Under the pieces are notes generated by a model. It was given only the letters and a program-made list of their open reading frames with translations. It did not search any database and was not told the DNA's origin. DNA of 64,000 nucleotides, from contig JAUTCQ010000021.1 in the NCBI GenBank assembly GCA_030673845.1, positions 186,001 to 250,000 of the forward strand, given 5' to 3'. This DNA comes from Verrucomicrobiota bacterium JB022 (lineage in GTDB: Bacteria > Verrucomicrobiota > Verrucomicrobiia > Opitutales > Oceanipulchritudinaceae). Below, in pieces: positions 8,158 through 18,069 of this stretch. Position numbers and translations under genes: made by a program. Numbering within the stretch: position 1 is the first letter of the stretch; the number at the start of each line of letters is the position of its first letter.

Positions 8158-11100
8158 CTAGAAGTAGAACGAGTTACGCAGGGTGAACACCATCGGCTCG
8201 CGGATTCTCCAGGCGGAAATGCTGCCATCGGGCTGGGCATTGACCGGGATCAGCTCGTCTCCCACCCCAATGTTGCGGACGTTGAGCTGAACGTTCCACC
8301 AAACCGGCCCCACGCGCCGGCTGTAGCCGATCCACGCATCGTAGTTGGTGATACTGGGGCCATAATAAGGCTGGGTCACGTCATACTGGGCGTCTTCGGG
8401 CGAGGTGCCAGTTACGCCATAGCCGATCTCGGCTTTGTCCTGAAAACGGATACCGCCCCCGATGTTGAAGCCCTTGAGCGGCCCCTCCGTAAACTTGTAG
8501 TTGGTGATCAGGTTGAAGCGCCACTTGCGGATTTCCGGATTGGACTGGCCGTCGAGCATCAACTCGCGCTGGAATTTGGCGTATTCGCTCTGGGCATGTT
8601 CGCGGAGCGTTTCGTTGCTCGTTGCGCTGCGGCGCAGATCACCAGCTGGCCCTGCCCAGACGGGCATAATACTTTCCTCGAGCACATAGGCGAAGGTGCT
8701 GGCCGTGTTGTCGCGCTCGGCTTCATTGCGAGCCGCATTCATCGAAATCCGCCAGTTGGGTGTGGGGTTGATCGTGGCTTCAAATTCCCAGCCTTTGGAC
8801 ACGGTATCGGAAGTGGAGACGACCGTGTTGATACGGTCTTCGTGCGTGTAACTGGTGTTACCGTCAACGTCGGTCTCGTAGCGATATTCGAAGGTGTCGA
8901 GGAACTGCTGCCCCAGCGGCGACGCCATCCAGGCATCCCAGGCCGCAAGGGCTTCCGGCAGATCGTTGTTCAGGCCTGTAGCATTGTTCTCCACCACAAA
9001 GCCGGGCTCGCGGGCGAAGGCGTTTTGGATCTCACGCAAGTTGCTGTTGGTCGAGTTCTTCGAAGATGACTCATAATGAGTGACACGGAGGGTAAGGCGG
9101 CTATCAAATACGTCCAATAGCACGCCGTATTCTTCCGTTTCACCAGATTCCGGATCGAGCTCATGGCCGAGCTGGTCGTAACGCTGCGCTGTGGGGCGGA
9201 AGTTGTCGGACTGGTTATAAATCAGGCTCAGGCCAATGTCTTTGTCGAGGTAGCGCTGGATGAAGGGCCGCAGATGAAACACACAACCGTAGCCAAACGT
9301 CTGCTGGCGGTCGGACAGGCTGGGCTGGGCACGGTAGCTGTCGTCGATGATACGCAAACCCGTCTCCGGGTCATAAGGTGCGCCGCCGGCTTCGAAGGTG
9401 TCGTAATCGTCCTGGCGCCAGCCGGCGGTCGTCACGAAAACGCCGTCCCACCAGAAGCTTTGAGCGATAAAGGCGAGGGAATCGTATTCGCCGCGGGTGC
9501 GGTTGGTGACACTCGAGGTCGTGCGGAAGTCGTGTTCGTCGTTCTGGACGAGATCAAAGTTGCGCACCTCCCAGTCCGCCAACGTGGTTGAGCCATTGAG
9601 CGGCGACTGGTAGTAGAGCACATCGACCGAGTCGAGGTCGCGCACGCCGGTCTGCACGTTAATGCCCGTCAAGTCGGCGGCTCCGGCGTCGCCCAGCCCG
9701 ATCACGCTGTCGCCGATGTAGGCGGTCTGGATCATCGCGCGGCGCGACTCATAGGAGTAGCGGCTGAGGCCGCCAGCCGGGTGGTAAGTCTCGGCCTCGG
9801 AAGTGATATAATCGAGGCCCATCAGAGTCGGGCGGCCCTGGAAGACCTCGCCGTCGACCGTCTGCCGGTTGAAGTTGCCGGTGAAGGTGTGGCGGCCCAG
9901 CAACTTCCCGATCCAGCCATCGTTGTATTTGTTGAAATCGAGCTCGTAGTAGCCCGTCAATCGGGTCGCATCGCGCACGGTGCTGCTCGAAGAGCCCCAG
10001 CCGTAGTCAGCGATGAAGGGCCGGCCAAGATTTGGGTTCGGTTCGCCGTTGGGCAGCTTGGTATTGATGTCGAGGTAGATGGTGTAGCCCGTGCTATTGA
10101 ACGGGTTATAATAGCCAAAATCCATCTCCTCGTGATCGTAGGCCACCTCAAAACCAAGCGTGTTTTCGAAGAAATGCTGCTCGAGCACGGCGGTAACGGT
10201 GTTCCACTCGGCCCACTCGCGCTTGTTGTCCCCTTCGATCATGTCGTCGTAGAAATTGAAGACGTCTGGGTCGGACAACTGCTGGTGCCGCCAGAAGTTG
10301 TACATCGGGCTGCTGCTGCCACCATTGAGCTGCTGCAGATATTGCCGGCTGCCTTGCAGTGAGACCATGCTGGCCGTCTGCAATGAGGAACCAGCGACAC
10401 GTGCCCGCTCATTCCGCGCTTCAATGGCTTGAGCGCCTGTCCCGCTGATTCCGAAGCCCTTCTGGTTGGGATCTTCGAGGATGACTCCAACGTTGGACGA
10501 CCAGGCACTGTTCATCTGGCCGTTGATGATATTCGAATTGCGGCTGCCGCTGGCGGAGCGCGGGTTCACCAGCGGATTCTCCGGAGCCTCGCCCAGAAGC
10601 GTCACCTGATTGGTGGTGGGGTCGTAAACCGGCTGCCCTACATCCCACCACCAAGTAAACGAGTCCATCGGGGGGCGGTTCTGCGGCTTGTTCGATTCCT
10701 GGTCCGCCCATTCGGCGCTGACGCGGAGGCGGGTGTTGGGGAGGATCTGCCAGGTAGCGGTGCCGTAGACGCGCCAATCCTCAATAAAGGCGGGATCCTG
10801 CTGGAATTTCTGGTCGTCATGCAACACGGCGACGCGCAAGGCCAGCTTGTCCTTGATCAGCACCTGATTATGGTCGAGCGACTGGCGGAAGGAGCCGTAT
10901 TGGTCGTTCTCCAGCTTTAGGTTGCTCTTCGTTTCCTTGAGCTGGGCAGAGATCAGGGTCGAGTTGATGATGCCAGCGGGACTGCCGAGGCCGAAGAGCA
11001 TCGAGTTTGCCCCACGGTTCAGGTCGACGCGCTCGACATTGTAGCTGTCCATCGGCACGTCGGTCGCAAAGAAGTCGCGCGTAGTGTCGGCCACGGAAAG

Positions 11101-11565
11101 GCCGCGGAAGCGGGTTGACGTCGAGGGGCTGCGGTTGACCGAATCGAAATCGACATAGTTGGACGACGCGGAAGAGCCAGAGTAATTGCCGCTGACGCCC
11201 GCCACTTCAGTGCCCACGGTGTAGTTGAGCAACACGCCAAGGTCATTGGCGTTGACGTCTTCCATGAAATCCTTGGTCACAACCGAGACGGAAGCAGCGA
11301 CGTCGCTAAGGTTGCTGCGTAAGCGGGTGCCCGAAAGGGTTGAGCTTGCGCGGTAGCCAGTGTCTTCCGAGGCGTTGACGGTAAACGGCGATAGTTCGAA
11401 AATCTCGTCCTCATCCGCCGGCTGGGAGGACTTGGACTGCGCAGTCGTGCCAGCATCGTTGGCTTGGGCCGCCAGAGGCAGTGGCGTGAGCAGTGCAAGG
11501 GCGATCGTGAGCGTTGTTTCGAAGCGGAGGGGTTGACGCTTTGCTTTTGGGGAGAGGGGAAACAT
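8158..11565 (-). CDS. TonB-dependent outer-membrane receptor
   Basis: This is a 1135-residue protein. It has a signal peptide (hydrophobic to LAAQA), an acidic/serine linker with EIFELSPFTVNASED, then a plug domain (TLSGTRLRSNLSDVAASVSVVTKDFMED, quoted here in part only: VAASVSVVTKDF) and a beta-barrel ending in an aromatic residue (RNSFYF), as outer-membrane proteins do. The EDTGY.A..T..GTR pattern before the plug is typical of the very large receptor families of Opitutia-like bacteria. It should import an oligosaccharide across the outer membrane using TonB/ExbBD energy. No SusD-like lipoprotein is nearby. The symporter downstream on the same strand would complete uptake. The gene stands alone, with 219 bases to the next gene upstream. 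Confidence 0.93.
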   Translation of the reverse strand: MFPLSPKAKRQPLRFETTLTIALALLTPLPLAAQANDAGTTAQSKSSQPADEDEIFELSPFTVNASEDTGYRASSTLSGTRLRSNLSDVAASVSVVTKDFMEDVNANDLGVLLNYTVGTEVAGVSGNYSGSSASSNYVDFDSVNRSPSTSTRFRGLSVADTTRDFFATDVPMDSYNVERVDLNRGANSMLFGLGSPAGIINSTLISAQLKETKSNLKLENDQYGSFRQSLDHNQVLIKDKLALRVAVLHDDQKFQQDPAFIEDWRVYGTATWQILPNTRLRVSAEWADQESNKPQNRPPMDSFTWWWDVGQPVYDPTTNQVTLLGEAPENPLVNPRSASGSRNSNIINGQMNSAWSSNVGVILEDPNQKGFGISGTGAQAIEARNERARVAGSSLQTASMVSLQGSRQYLQQLNGGSSSPMYNFWRHQQLSDPDVFNFYDDMIEGDNKREWAEWNTVTAVLEQHFFENTLGFEVAYDHEEMDFGYYNPFNSTGYTIYLDINTKLPNGEPNPNLGRPFIADYGWGSSSSTVRDATRLTGYYELDFNKYNDGWIGKLLGRHTFTGNFNRQTVDGEVFQGRPTLMGLDYITSEAETYHPAGGLSRYSYESRRAMIQTAYIGDSVIGLGDAGAADLTGINVQTGVRDLDSVDVLYYQSPLNGSTTLADWEVRNFDLVQNDEHDFRTTSSVTNRTRGEYDSLAFIAQSFWWDGVFVTTAGWRQDDYDTFEAGGAPYDPETGLRIIDDSYRAQPSLSDRQQTFGYGCVFHLRPFIQRYLDKDIGLSLIYNQSDNFRPTAQRYDQLGHELDPESGETEEYGVLLDVFDSRLTLRVTHYESSSKNSTNSNLREIQNAFAREPGFVVENNATGLNNDLPEALAAWDAWMASPLGQQFLDTFEYRYETDVDGNTSYTHEDRINTVVSTSDTVSKGWEFEATINPTPNWRISMNAARNEAERDNTASTFAYVLEESIMPVWAGPAGDLRRSATSNETLREHAQSEYAKFQRELMLDGQSNPEIRKWRFNLITNYKFTEGPLKGFNIGGGIRFQDKAEIGYGVTGTSPEDAQYDVTQPYYGPSITNYDAWIGYSRRVGPVWWNVQLNVRNIGVGDELIPVNAQPDGSISAWRIREPMVFTLRNSFYF

Positions 11566-11784
11566 ACAGCAAGATTGTAGGTGGTGGGGATATTGATGCT
11601 ACGCACAATTGTGCGGCATCAGGCAGGTCCGCGCTGGCAGACAGCCGGGCGAACAAAACGTTTTATGCGAAATAAAAGGGATCCGAACAATCGGAGAAAC
11701 GCCTAGTGATCAAAACAGTCAATTCCGATCATTCGCTCACTCTGATGAAAAAAGAACGATCAGGATACGTGGACGCGCCAAAGG

Positions 11785-13587
11785 TTACGAATCCTGCTCG
11801 ATCTGGGACTGCCAACGCTTGCGAATGTAGTGCGCGGCTGCCTTGGGCTCGCGTTGGCGAGTAAACACGCCCTTCTTGTTTCCTCCGAAGCGTACCAGCC
11901 CCTGCTTAGTCTGGAAGTCGGCAAAATTCCATACGTGTTCTCCAATGACGAATGGACATTGGTCGATCACTCGATTGCAGGCATCCAGATAATCGATCTG
12001 AAACTCCTCCGAAAACATGCGCGAGGGCAATACGTGATAGCCTGAAATTGTATCCGCTCCATATTCGGTAAACAAGACTGGTTTTTTCCATTTACGATGC
12101 CACTCCTGCAGTTCGTTCATCAACTTCAGTTCGATTGTATCCAAGCGTGCGGTGTCAAAATACCAGCCATAATAGCGATTTACGCCCAGCACATCGACGG
12201 TGTCGCCCACCTTTGAAAACCAGGCAAAGTTGTATTCAACGATCGTCAACGGACGGGTCGAGTCCAGTTCGCGCACCAGGGCTGCGACCTCGCGGTAATG
12301 CTGCGCACCCTCGTCTTCGTGGGTAGCTGTCTCGTTGCCAAGGCTCCACATGACCACGCAGGGGTGATTCTTGTCGCGGGCGATCATCTCGCGGATGCAG
12401 TCCTTGTGGTGCTCCCGTAGCTCCTTGCCCGCTCGCTTTTCGGTAAAGACGTCTTTGGTCGGCAGGTCTTCGTCGTTGAAAAAATAGAGGCCCACCGCCG
12501 GCACTTCGTCAATTATCACGATACCCTCGCGGTCAGCCATGCGCATGATCTCTTCCGAATATGGGTAGTGCGTGGTCCGGAACGAGTTGGCGTTGATCCA
12601 CTTGAGCAGGTTGAAGTCGCGCTGGTTGAGCGCTTCGTCGAGGCCCTTGCCCCGCACGTCGGAGTCTTCATGCTTGCCGAATCCACGGAAATAAAAGGGC
12701 TTTTCGTTCAGCAAAAAGCGATCGCCGTCGATGCGTATGGTGCGGATGCCGACCGGCAGGCGGTAAACGTCGAAGGGCTCACCGTTTTCGTCCAATGCCT
12801 CGACTTTCAACTCGTAGAGATAAGGATGGCCCGGCTCCCAAAGTTCAGGGCGGCTGACCTGTAGCTCGACTGTAGTGCCCGTATCGGTCGCAACAGCAGC
12901 ACCATCGGCCGCATGTAGTGTGAGGCGGTGTTGGGGGGCGCCGGATCCGACGGTGACCTTCACAACTCCGCATCTGCGTTCATCGAGCGTCGTAACCACC
13001 GTGATATCTTCAATGCCGTGGGGCGGCGTTACTACGAGTCGCACCGGGCGATGGATGCCGCTGTAGTTGAAGAAATCGTGGTAGGACACCTGGTGCTGGT
13101 AGCCGGGAGGGTATGGCGGCTTGCCGGTCTCGGTCACAATCTCGCCTGGTGGCAACGTGGTCCAGTCTAGGATGTTGTCGACGCGGACGACGATGGTGTT
13201 TTCCGCTCCATAATGAATGGCCTCGGCTGCGGGCCCTTCAAAGGGCAGGTAGCCGCCTTTATGGCGCACGATCTCCACTCCATTGCACCAGACGATGGCA
13301 CGGTGTGAGGCCGATCCGATGCGAATCGCCACTCGTTGGCCTTGCCAGCTGCGAGGCACAAAAAAGGTACGACGATACCAGACGGGGCCAATATGATCCC
13401 GCACGCGCGCCTCGGTCGTGATGTCGTTGTAACTGGCAGGCACGGGCATGCGCAGCGTGTTTCCAGGCAAAGTGGTTTGTTCAAACCAGCGTTCGCTCAG
13501 GCCGCGATTGTCCGCGTCGAGCTGGAAATCCCAGAGGCCGTTCAGCTCCTTGACTTCGCGGGTTTCTGAATCGATGGGGTATAGCAT
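11785..13587 (-). CDS. uidA: beta-glucuronidase, GH2
   Basis: This is a 600-residue protein, the length of E. coli UidA, and similar to it along its whole length (LNGLWDF, VWYRR.FFVP, GGY.PFE, DFFNY.GIHRPV, FRGFGKHED, NRYYGWY). The acid/base is E419 in WSLGNE and the nucleophile E508 in FTEYGAD. The N-x-K motif that reads the substrate carboxylate in true beta-glucuronidases is present as N570-K-K572. It removes terminal beta-D-glucuronic acid from glucuronides or oligosaccharides. No signal peptide is seen, so it is cytoplasmic. It is the last gene of a tight minus-strand run with kinase, isomerase, oxidoreductases and aldolase, which implies the released glucuronate is catabolised by that run. 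Confidence 0.95.
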   Translation of the reverse strand: MLYPIDSETREVKELNGLWDFQLDADNRGLSERWFEQTTLPGNTLRMPVPASYNDITTEARVRDHIGPVWYRRTFFVPRSWQGQRVAIRIGSASHRAIVWCNGVEIVRHKGGYLPFEGPAAEAIHYGAENTIVVRVDNILDWTTLPPGEIVTETGKPPYPPGYQHQVSYHDFFNYSGIHRPVRLVVTPPHGIEDITVVTTLDERRCGVVKVTVGSGAPQHRLTLHAADGAAVATDTGTTVELQVSRPELWEPGHPYLYELKVEALDENGEPFDVYRLPVGIRTIRIDGDRFLLNEKPFYFRGFGKHEDSDVRGKGLDEALNQRDFNLLKWINANSFRTTHYPYSEEIMRMADREGIVIIDEVPAVGLYFFNDEDLPTKDVFTEKRAGKELREHHKDCIREMIARDKNHPCVVMWSLGNETATHEDEGAQHYREVAALVRELDSTRPLTIVEYNFAWFSKVGDTVDVLGVNRYYGWYFDTARLDTIELKLMNELQEWHRKWKKPVLFTEYGADTISGYHVLPSRMFSEEFQIDYLDACNRVIDQCPFVIGEHVWNFADFQTKQGLVRFGGNKKGVFTRQREPKAAAHYIRKRWQSQIEQDS

Positions 13588-13610
13588 ATTGAAAAAAGTG
13601 ATGTGGGTTT

Positions 13611-14645
13611 TCAGGCTCGGGATGGCGCGAAGGCCATGAGGGACCGGCAGCCGTAATCAGCCGCCAAGGCGATGCAGTCTTCTGCCTTCTGGACCCCGGC
13701 GGAGCACGTGACGTCACGCAACGAAGCGGCCGCAGCGGCGACGCCCAACTCTAGGGCGGCGGCCATCGGGCGCTCGTCGTGCAGGCAATAGAGCACGCCG
13801 GCGGCAAAGGCATCCCCTGCCCCAGCAGCTCCGGCAATGAATTCCTGCGGCAGGCATACGCTGCCTTGCCAGCAGACTTCCCCTTGTGCGGAACAGGCAC
13901 AGGCGCCTTCCGGGAAGTGGACCACCACCCACTCGCGCACGCCTTGAGCAACAAGCTGACGAGCAGCCTTCTCCACCGAAGATGTGCAAAGCGCCTCGCC
14001 TTGGCGGAGGGAGATGCCGGTCAGGCCCTCGCATTCGAAATCGTTGATGAACAGCAGATCGACCAGCGGCAGCACCGGGCTCACGACTTGCCGCAGCCGG
14101 GGGCCGGCTTCGCTGACGCAGTCGAGTGACACTTTGAGGCCCGCCGAACGAGCGCGTTCAAGCACTGCGGCCGCCACCGGTCGTCCGTCGGGGCCGATTG
14201 CATCCAAGCGGTCGAGTAACAGCAGATAGCCCAAATGGAACCAACGGGCGGCCTGCCCCTCGAGATTGAAGTGCTCCGGCCCGAGCAGTGCATTTGCACC
14301 CCGGTGGTGGAAAAAGGTACGGCGCCCCGTCGAGGCCACCGTCATCACGTCGGTGTAGGAGGTGGGGGCGGCAGGAGTCGTCGCCAGTTGGGCGGTATCG
14401 ATCCCGTGGTTGCGGCAGTCCGCAATGATGTCCCTCCCATACGCGTCATCGCCCACCAGGCCCACCGCACGTAGCGGGAAGCGCGCCCCCAATAGTGCGA
14501 GATCCTTGAGCAGGTTGTAGGGGGAGCCACCGTTGCCTGCCGTCTGGCTGCGGATCGTAGCGAGAGCGTCCTGCTCAGGCCATACGTCGAGCAACTTCAC
14601 CTGATCGAGGATCCAGTTCCCCGCAGCAATAATTCCTTCAGGCAT
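13611..14645 (-). CDS. PfkB-family sugar kinase
   Basis: This is a 344-residue ribokinase-fold kinase. The N-terminal AAGNWILDQV and TAGNGGSPYNLL segments match PfkB motif 1 (glycine pair plus substrate contacts). The C-terminal GAAGAGDAFAAG carries the anion hole and catalytic base D278. PfkB members phosphorylate furanose-form ketoses or related sugars with ATP; which sugar this one uses is not readable. It lies three bases from the cupin isomerase gene upstream and 23 bases from uidA downstream. It would phosphorylate the ketose made by the isomerase, ahead of the class I aldolase in the same run. KDG kinase or fructokinase activity is an alternative. Confidence 0.88.
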   Translation of the reverse strand: MPEGIIAAGNWILDQVKLLDVWPEQDALATIRSQTAGNGGSPYNLLKDLALLGARFPLRAVGLVGDDAYGRDIIADCRNHGIDTAQLATTPAAPTSYTDVMTVASTGRRTFFHHRGANALLGPEHFNLEGQAARWFHLGYLLLLDRLDAIGPDGRPVAAAVLERARSAGLKVSLDCVSEAGPRLRQVVSPVLPLVDLLFINDFECEGLTGISLRQGEALCTSSVEKAARQLVAQGVREWVVVHFPEGACACSAQGEVCWQGSVCLPQEFIAGAAGAGDAFAAGVLYCLHDERPMAAALELGVAAAAASLRDVTCSAGVQKAEDCIALAADYGCRSLMAFAPSRA

Positions 14646-14648
14646 AGC

Positions 14649-15218
14649 TCAGCGCTCCGAGAGTAAACGCACCGCCGGGGCCTCATCCTCCTCAATGGGA
14701 GGGAAGCGCCCGACGGATGCGTCGAGGAAGAAGTTGTCGTGGAGGTCGTCGTTGGCGGTGGAGACTTCGCCAATGACGCATTCCGCGCTGAGTGGAGCGA
14801 ACTCGTGCCACACCCCGGGCACCAGCGTGACGCGCGACCCAGCCTCCAGCACCAGATCGTGTCCGGAACGGACTTCGAGCGACTGGCCATTGACCTGCAC
14901 GCAGAACGGCTCGTCGTCGAACCGCCCGGGCCGGTCGTGCCACAGGCGCAAGCGCAGGCGGCCCGCGCGGCAGATGATGTCTTCTTTCTTATGCCGGTGA
15001 GTGTGACAAGGAGTCAGCTGCCCCCGGCGCGCATACATCAGCTTTTCGCAGTATTCGGGCTCGGTTGCGAGATTGACGAGGACGAGACCATATTGCTCAA
15101 ACCGGCCGCGCCCAAAGTCCGTAACGTCCCATGCGGGCTTGGGCGGGAGGTGCCAGCCGTTGGCGTGGAAGCAAGCGGCTGCGGCCTGACAGACGGCGTT
15201 GATTTCGGAGCGCTTCAT
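14649..15218 (-). CDS. D-lyxose isomerase-type cupin sugar isomerase
   Basis: This is a 189-residue single-domain cupin. The opening KRSEINAVCQAA and the DVTDFGRGRF..GL.L segment match the D-lyxose ketol-isomerase family. Expected metal ligands are visible as H72 and/or H74, E79 (in TPCHTHRHKKED) and H138 (VWHEF). Characterised members interconvert D-lyxose/D-xylulose and D-mannose/D-fructose with Mn2+. Here, among uronide genes, it may act on a uronate or another aldose; that is inference. It is coding-coupled to the oxidoreductase upstream (gap of four bases) and to the kinase downstream (gap of three), so it sits in the middle of one transcript. Confidence 0.82.
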   Translation of the reverse strand: MKRSEINAVCQAAAACFHANGWHLPPKPAWDVTDFGRGRFEQYGLVLVNLATEPEYCEKLMYARRGQLTPCHTHRHKKEDIICRAGRLRLRLWHDRPGRFDDEPFCVQVNGQSLEVRSGHDLVLEAGSRVTLVPGVWHEFAPLSAECVIGEVSTANDDLHDNFFLDASVGRFPPIEEDEAPAVRLLSER

Positions 15219-15222
15219 CGCT

Positions 15223-16371
15223 TCAGGAGGGCTGGACGGTTGAAACCTGGACCACGCGACCTTCCCGGTGGCTTACCAGCGCGGCGGCCCAGATTGCATG
15301 CTGGGCGACCGCCTCGTCGGGCGTGGCGCAGCCAAAACGCCGGCCAAGAGCCCCAGCACGCTCGGCGAGAAAGGCGGCCCACATCTGCATCAGCACATCC
15401 GGGAAACCCGGCTCGAAAATGCCGCCGGTAACGGTTTTGAAAGGCGTGGCAAAGCCGAGGTCGGTCTTTTGCCACCACTGCTCGCGATCACGCCGGTAGA
15501 TCCAGAGCGTCTTGGGCTCCTTGGTTGAAAATCGGGCGCCCGCGTCGGTGCCGAGGACTTCGAGCGACCAAGTGTTGGTTTCAGTCGGTGCCATGCGCTT
15601 CATCTCAAAAGTCACCGGGACTTCCTGGCCTTCGAGCGTGGCAGTTCCGTGGACGGTGGCATTGTCCCAAGTGTCGCAGACTGCCACGCCTCCCTGGCCG
15701 TCGGGGCGCTCGCGGTAAATCTTCTGGAGCTGCCCGTAGACCCGGTGCGGCGTCCAGCCAAGGCGAACCGGGACGTGAGTAACGTGCAGGCCGAGGTCGT
15801 TCATGACACCGGCATCGCCGCAAAAGCGGTTCTGGCGCTTCCAGTTGATCGGCTTGCGCGGATCGAGGTCGCTGGAGTGCAGGAATGACGAGCGAATGTG
15901 GAGCAGCTTGCCCAGATCCAGCTCGCGAACCGCCTGGATTACACGCTGCACACCGGGCAGGAAGGGAAATTCTGAGGAAACCCGCACAAATCGCCCAAGA
16001 GCCTTGGCTTCGTCGCGGATGCGTTCCGCCGCCGCCAGATCGATCCCAAAGGGTTTCTCTGCCAGCAGATCTTTCCCTGCCCGCAAGACGTCGAGGTAGA
16101 TCGCCTCGTGCAGGTGGTGCGGCACTGCGACATAGACCACGTCTACCTCGTCCAGCGCCAGCAGTTGATGGTGATCGGTGCAGAAATTCGCTACGGTTGG
16201 CACTTGCCGGAACCAGTCGAGAGCGGACGGGTTGACATCGCAGACCGCAGTCAGGACGGGGGTCACCGGGCAATCGAGCAAGGTGAACCAGCGACCGAAA
16301 GCACTGGCAACTTCTCGGCCCATGAGGCCTGCGCCGATGACGCCGACGCGAACTGTGGGAGAAGGGCTCAT
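15223..16371 (-). CDS. Gfo/Idh/MocA-family oxidoreductase
   Basis: This 382-residue protein has an N-terminal Rossmann fold (VRVGVIGAGLMG, dinucleotide glycine pattern), the family EKPF motif (LLAEKPFGI, containing the conserved Lys), and a C-terminal alpha/beta substrate domain with NDLGLHVTHV, whose His is the usual active-site position. It should oxidise or reduce a sugar or sugar acid with NAD(P). Its stop is five bases from the lyxose-isomerase-type gene, and its ATG overlaps the stop of the aldolase gene by four bases (ATGA), so the two are translationally coupled. The substrate may be a uronate or its ketose; this is not readable from sequence. Confidence 0.88.
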   Translation of the reverse strand: MSPSPTVRVGVIGAGLMGREVASAFGRWFTLLDCPVTPVLTAVCDVNPSALDWFRQVPTVANFCTDHHQLLALDEVDVVYVAVPHHLHEAIYLDVLRAGKDLLAEKPFGIDLAAAERIRDEAKALGRFVRVSSEFPFLPGVQRVIQAVRELDLGKLLHIRSSFLHSSDLDPRKPINWKRQNRFCGDAGVMNDLGLHVTHVPVRLGWTPHRVYGQLQKIYRERPDGQGGVAVCDTWDNATVHGTATLEGQEVPVTFEMKRMAPTETNTWSLEVLGTDAGARFSTKEPKTLWIYRRDREQWWQKTDLGFATPFKTVTGGIFEPGFPDVLMQMWAAFLAERAGALGRRFGCATPDEAVAQHAIWAAALVSHREGRVVQVSTVQPS

Positions 16372-17198
16372 GCGACGATTTGCAGGGCTTGTTCGACGGT
16401 GGCGCCTTCGTGCACGATCGCCATCAGTGCGCGGGTAATCGCAGCAGGGTTGGCGTGCTGGATGATATTGCGGCCGTAGACGATCCCGGCGGCCCCCTGC
16501 TCCATCAGCGTATGGGTGCGCTCAAAGATCTCGCGCTCACTGGCCTTGCTGCCGCCCCGCACCAGCACCGGGATGCCACCGGCTGTCTCGATCACGCGGT
16601 GGTAGTCGCGTGCATCCTGTGTCGGGTCGGCTTTGACGATGTCGGCTCCCAATTCGACAGCCTGGCGCACCAACGGGATGATCTTGGCCGGGTCGCCGTC
16701 GACCATGTAGCCTCCTGCCTTTTCGTTAGGCTGGAAAACGAGCGGCTCGATCATCAGCGGCATGCTATAGCGGTCGCAGGCCGGCTTGATGCGCAGGATA
16801 TTCTCGATGCACTGGTCGGCGACTTCGGGTTCGCCCGGGATGCTGAAGAGGTTGACCACAACCGATGTGGCGTCGAGGCGCAGAGCCTGCTCCACCGGGT
16901 CGGCAATCATGCGGGAAAAGAGCGTGCGGGGCAGCTTGCGACCGTAGACGTTGGCCACATCCGTGCGCAGGACGAGGGCCGGCTTGTGCCGCACCTTGAT
17001 CCCCTGCAGATGACTTGCCTGGCCGACGGTCAGCTGGATGGCATCCGGCGCGGCCGCGACGAGCTGGGCCACGGCATGGGGCAGGTGTTCGATCCCCTGC
17101 AGGAAATCGCTTTCGTTAAAAAAGCCGTGGTCGATCGCCACGTCGAAGCAGCGTCCGGTCTCGGGGTTGAACAAGCGGTTGATACGCGCAGTCTTCAT
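16368..17198 (-). CDS. class I aldolase of the DeoC/LsrF/FbaB-like group
   Basis: This is a 276-residue TIM-barrel protein starting at the ATG at 17198 (MKTARINRL); the frame further upstream does not look like protein. It has DVAIDHGFF near the N-terminus, the Schiff-base lysine in GADIVKADPT, VLVRGGSK, and a C-terminal phosphate-binding YGRNIIQHANP. This is the pattern of archaeal-type class I fructose-bisphosphate aldolases, LsrF and related enzymes. It would cleave a phosphorylated ketose, presumably the product of the PfkB kinase encoded downstream, giving DHAP plus an aldehyde or aldehyde-acid. Its stop overlaps the start of the oxidoreductase gene. The DeoR regulator gene lies 10 bases upstream. 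Confidence 0.85.
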   Translation of the reverse strand: MKTARINRLFNPETGRCFDVAIDHGFFNESDFLQGIEHLPHAVAQLVAAAPDAIQLTVGQASHLQGIKVRHKPALVLRTDVANVYGRKLPRTLFSRMIADPVEQALRLDATSVVVNLFSIPGEPEVADQCIENILRIKPACDRYSMPLMIEPLVFQPNEKAGGYMVDGDPAKIIPLVRQAVELGADIVKADPTQDARDYHRVIETAGGIPVLVRGGSKASEREIFERTHTLMEQGAAGIVYGRNIIQHANPAAITRALMAIVHEGATVEQALQIVA

Positions 17199-17208
17199 GG
17201 GAAATGGA

Positions 17209-17972
17209 TCAGACGAGGTGAATACGGACCCCTTCGGAGGCGATGCTCCGACGAACCTCGGGAGGGACAGCCTTGCCACTGATGAAATGGCTGAAGCTGC
17301 ACCAAGGGGCGAAATGGACGGCGGTGGGCTGATTGAGCTTTTCGGCTTCTGCGACCAACATGCGGCCAGTGGCGCGGCGCAGGACCTCGGACTTCACGGC
17401 CGCCTCGTGAATTTCCGTCGTATAGGCGCCATGGTCGGCGGAAAAGCCGGAGGCACCCACCACTACAAAATCGAAGCGCAAATGAGAAAGCCACGCCTGC
17501 GCCAGAGCTCCGGTCATGGCCATCGACACGCGGCGCACCTCACCCCCAATGGCTGTCAAAGCGGCTCGGGATTCGTCCGCCAGGGAAAGTAAGGGTATGG
17601 AATTGGTGAAGATCCGCAGATCCGTGCGGTCGAGCAGCAGCTTGCCGACTTCGAGGCAGGTCGTCCCGCCATCGACAAAGATGTTACCCTCGTGCGGGAT
17701 GATCGCGGCCGCCTTTTGCGCCAACCGCTCCTTCTGGTCTGCCCATCGTTGCGCCTTGGCACGGTAGTGCGGCTCCTGGCGCAGGTAGCGAGCCGGCAAA
17801 AGGCCTCCATGGCTGCGCAGCGCCTTACCGCTCGCGGCCAAGGCGGAAGCATCGCGGCGGGCCGTCGCCGGAGAGATATCGAGGCGCTCGACCAGATCTG
17901 TAATCGTCACCTTTCCATCCTCAGCAAGGATCCGGAGGATGGCGCGGTGGCGCTCTGGCGTCAGCATGGGCA
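17209..17972 (-). CDS. DeoR-family transcriptional regulator
   Basis: This protein has ~254 residues. It has an N-terminal winged helix with the DeoR signature (ERHRAILRIL, ISPATARRD, LRSHGG) and a C-terminal DeoRC sensor domain (IFVDGGTTCLEVGKLL, TNSIPL, VVGASGF). The ATG at 17972 is preferred because DeoR proteins start just before LTPERHRAIL; an upstream in-frame TTG at 17985 is less likely. Such regulators repress sugar catabolic operons and are released by a phosphorylated sugar. It is embedded in the uronide run, 10 bases from the aldolase gene, so it probably controls this operon. The inducer may be the PfkB product. Confidence 0.9.
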
Positions 17973-18069
17973 TGGGGTTATTCAAGGGTTGGAGTTAACG
18001 CGAAAAGGAGGGGTCTGGCCAAATGAGAACGAGCGATCTGCTCACCGCGCGCACAAGCGCTCAAGGGCG

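Noticed and set aside
11682-11695. TCCGA/TCGGA inverted repeat between the TonB receptor and uidA
   Set aside because: Five-base arms in a 219-base gap are expected by chance, and it sits far from either start. Not listed as a feature.
16368-17198. Sulfoquinovose (sulfo-EMP) operon reading of the kinase, aldolase and DeoR genes
   Set aside because: The PfkB, class I aldolase and DeoR combination is similar, but there is no YihS-type isomerase, no SQ glycosidase (GH31) and no sulfonate exporter. A convincing glucuronidase is present instead.
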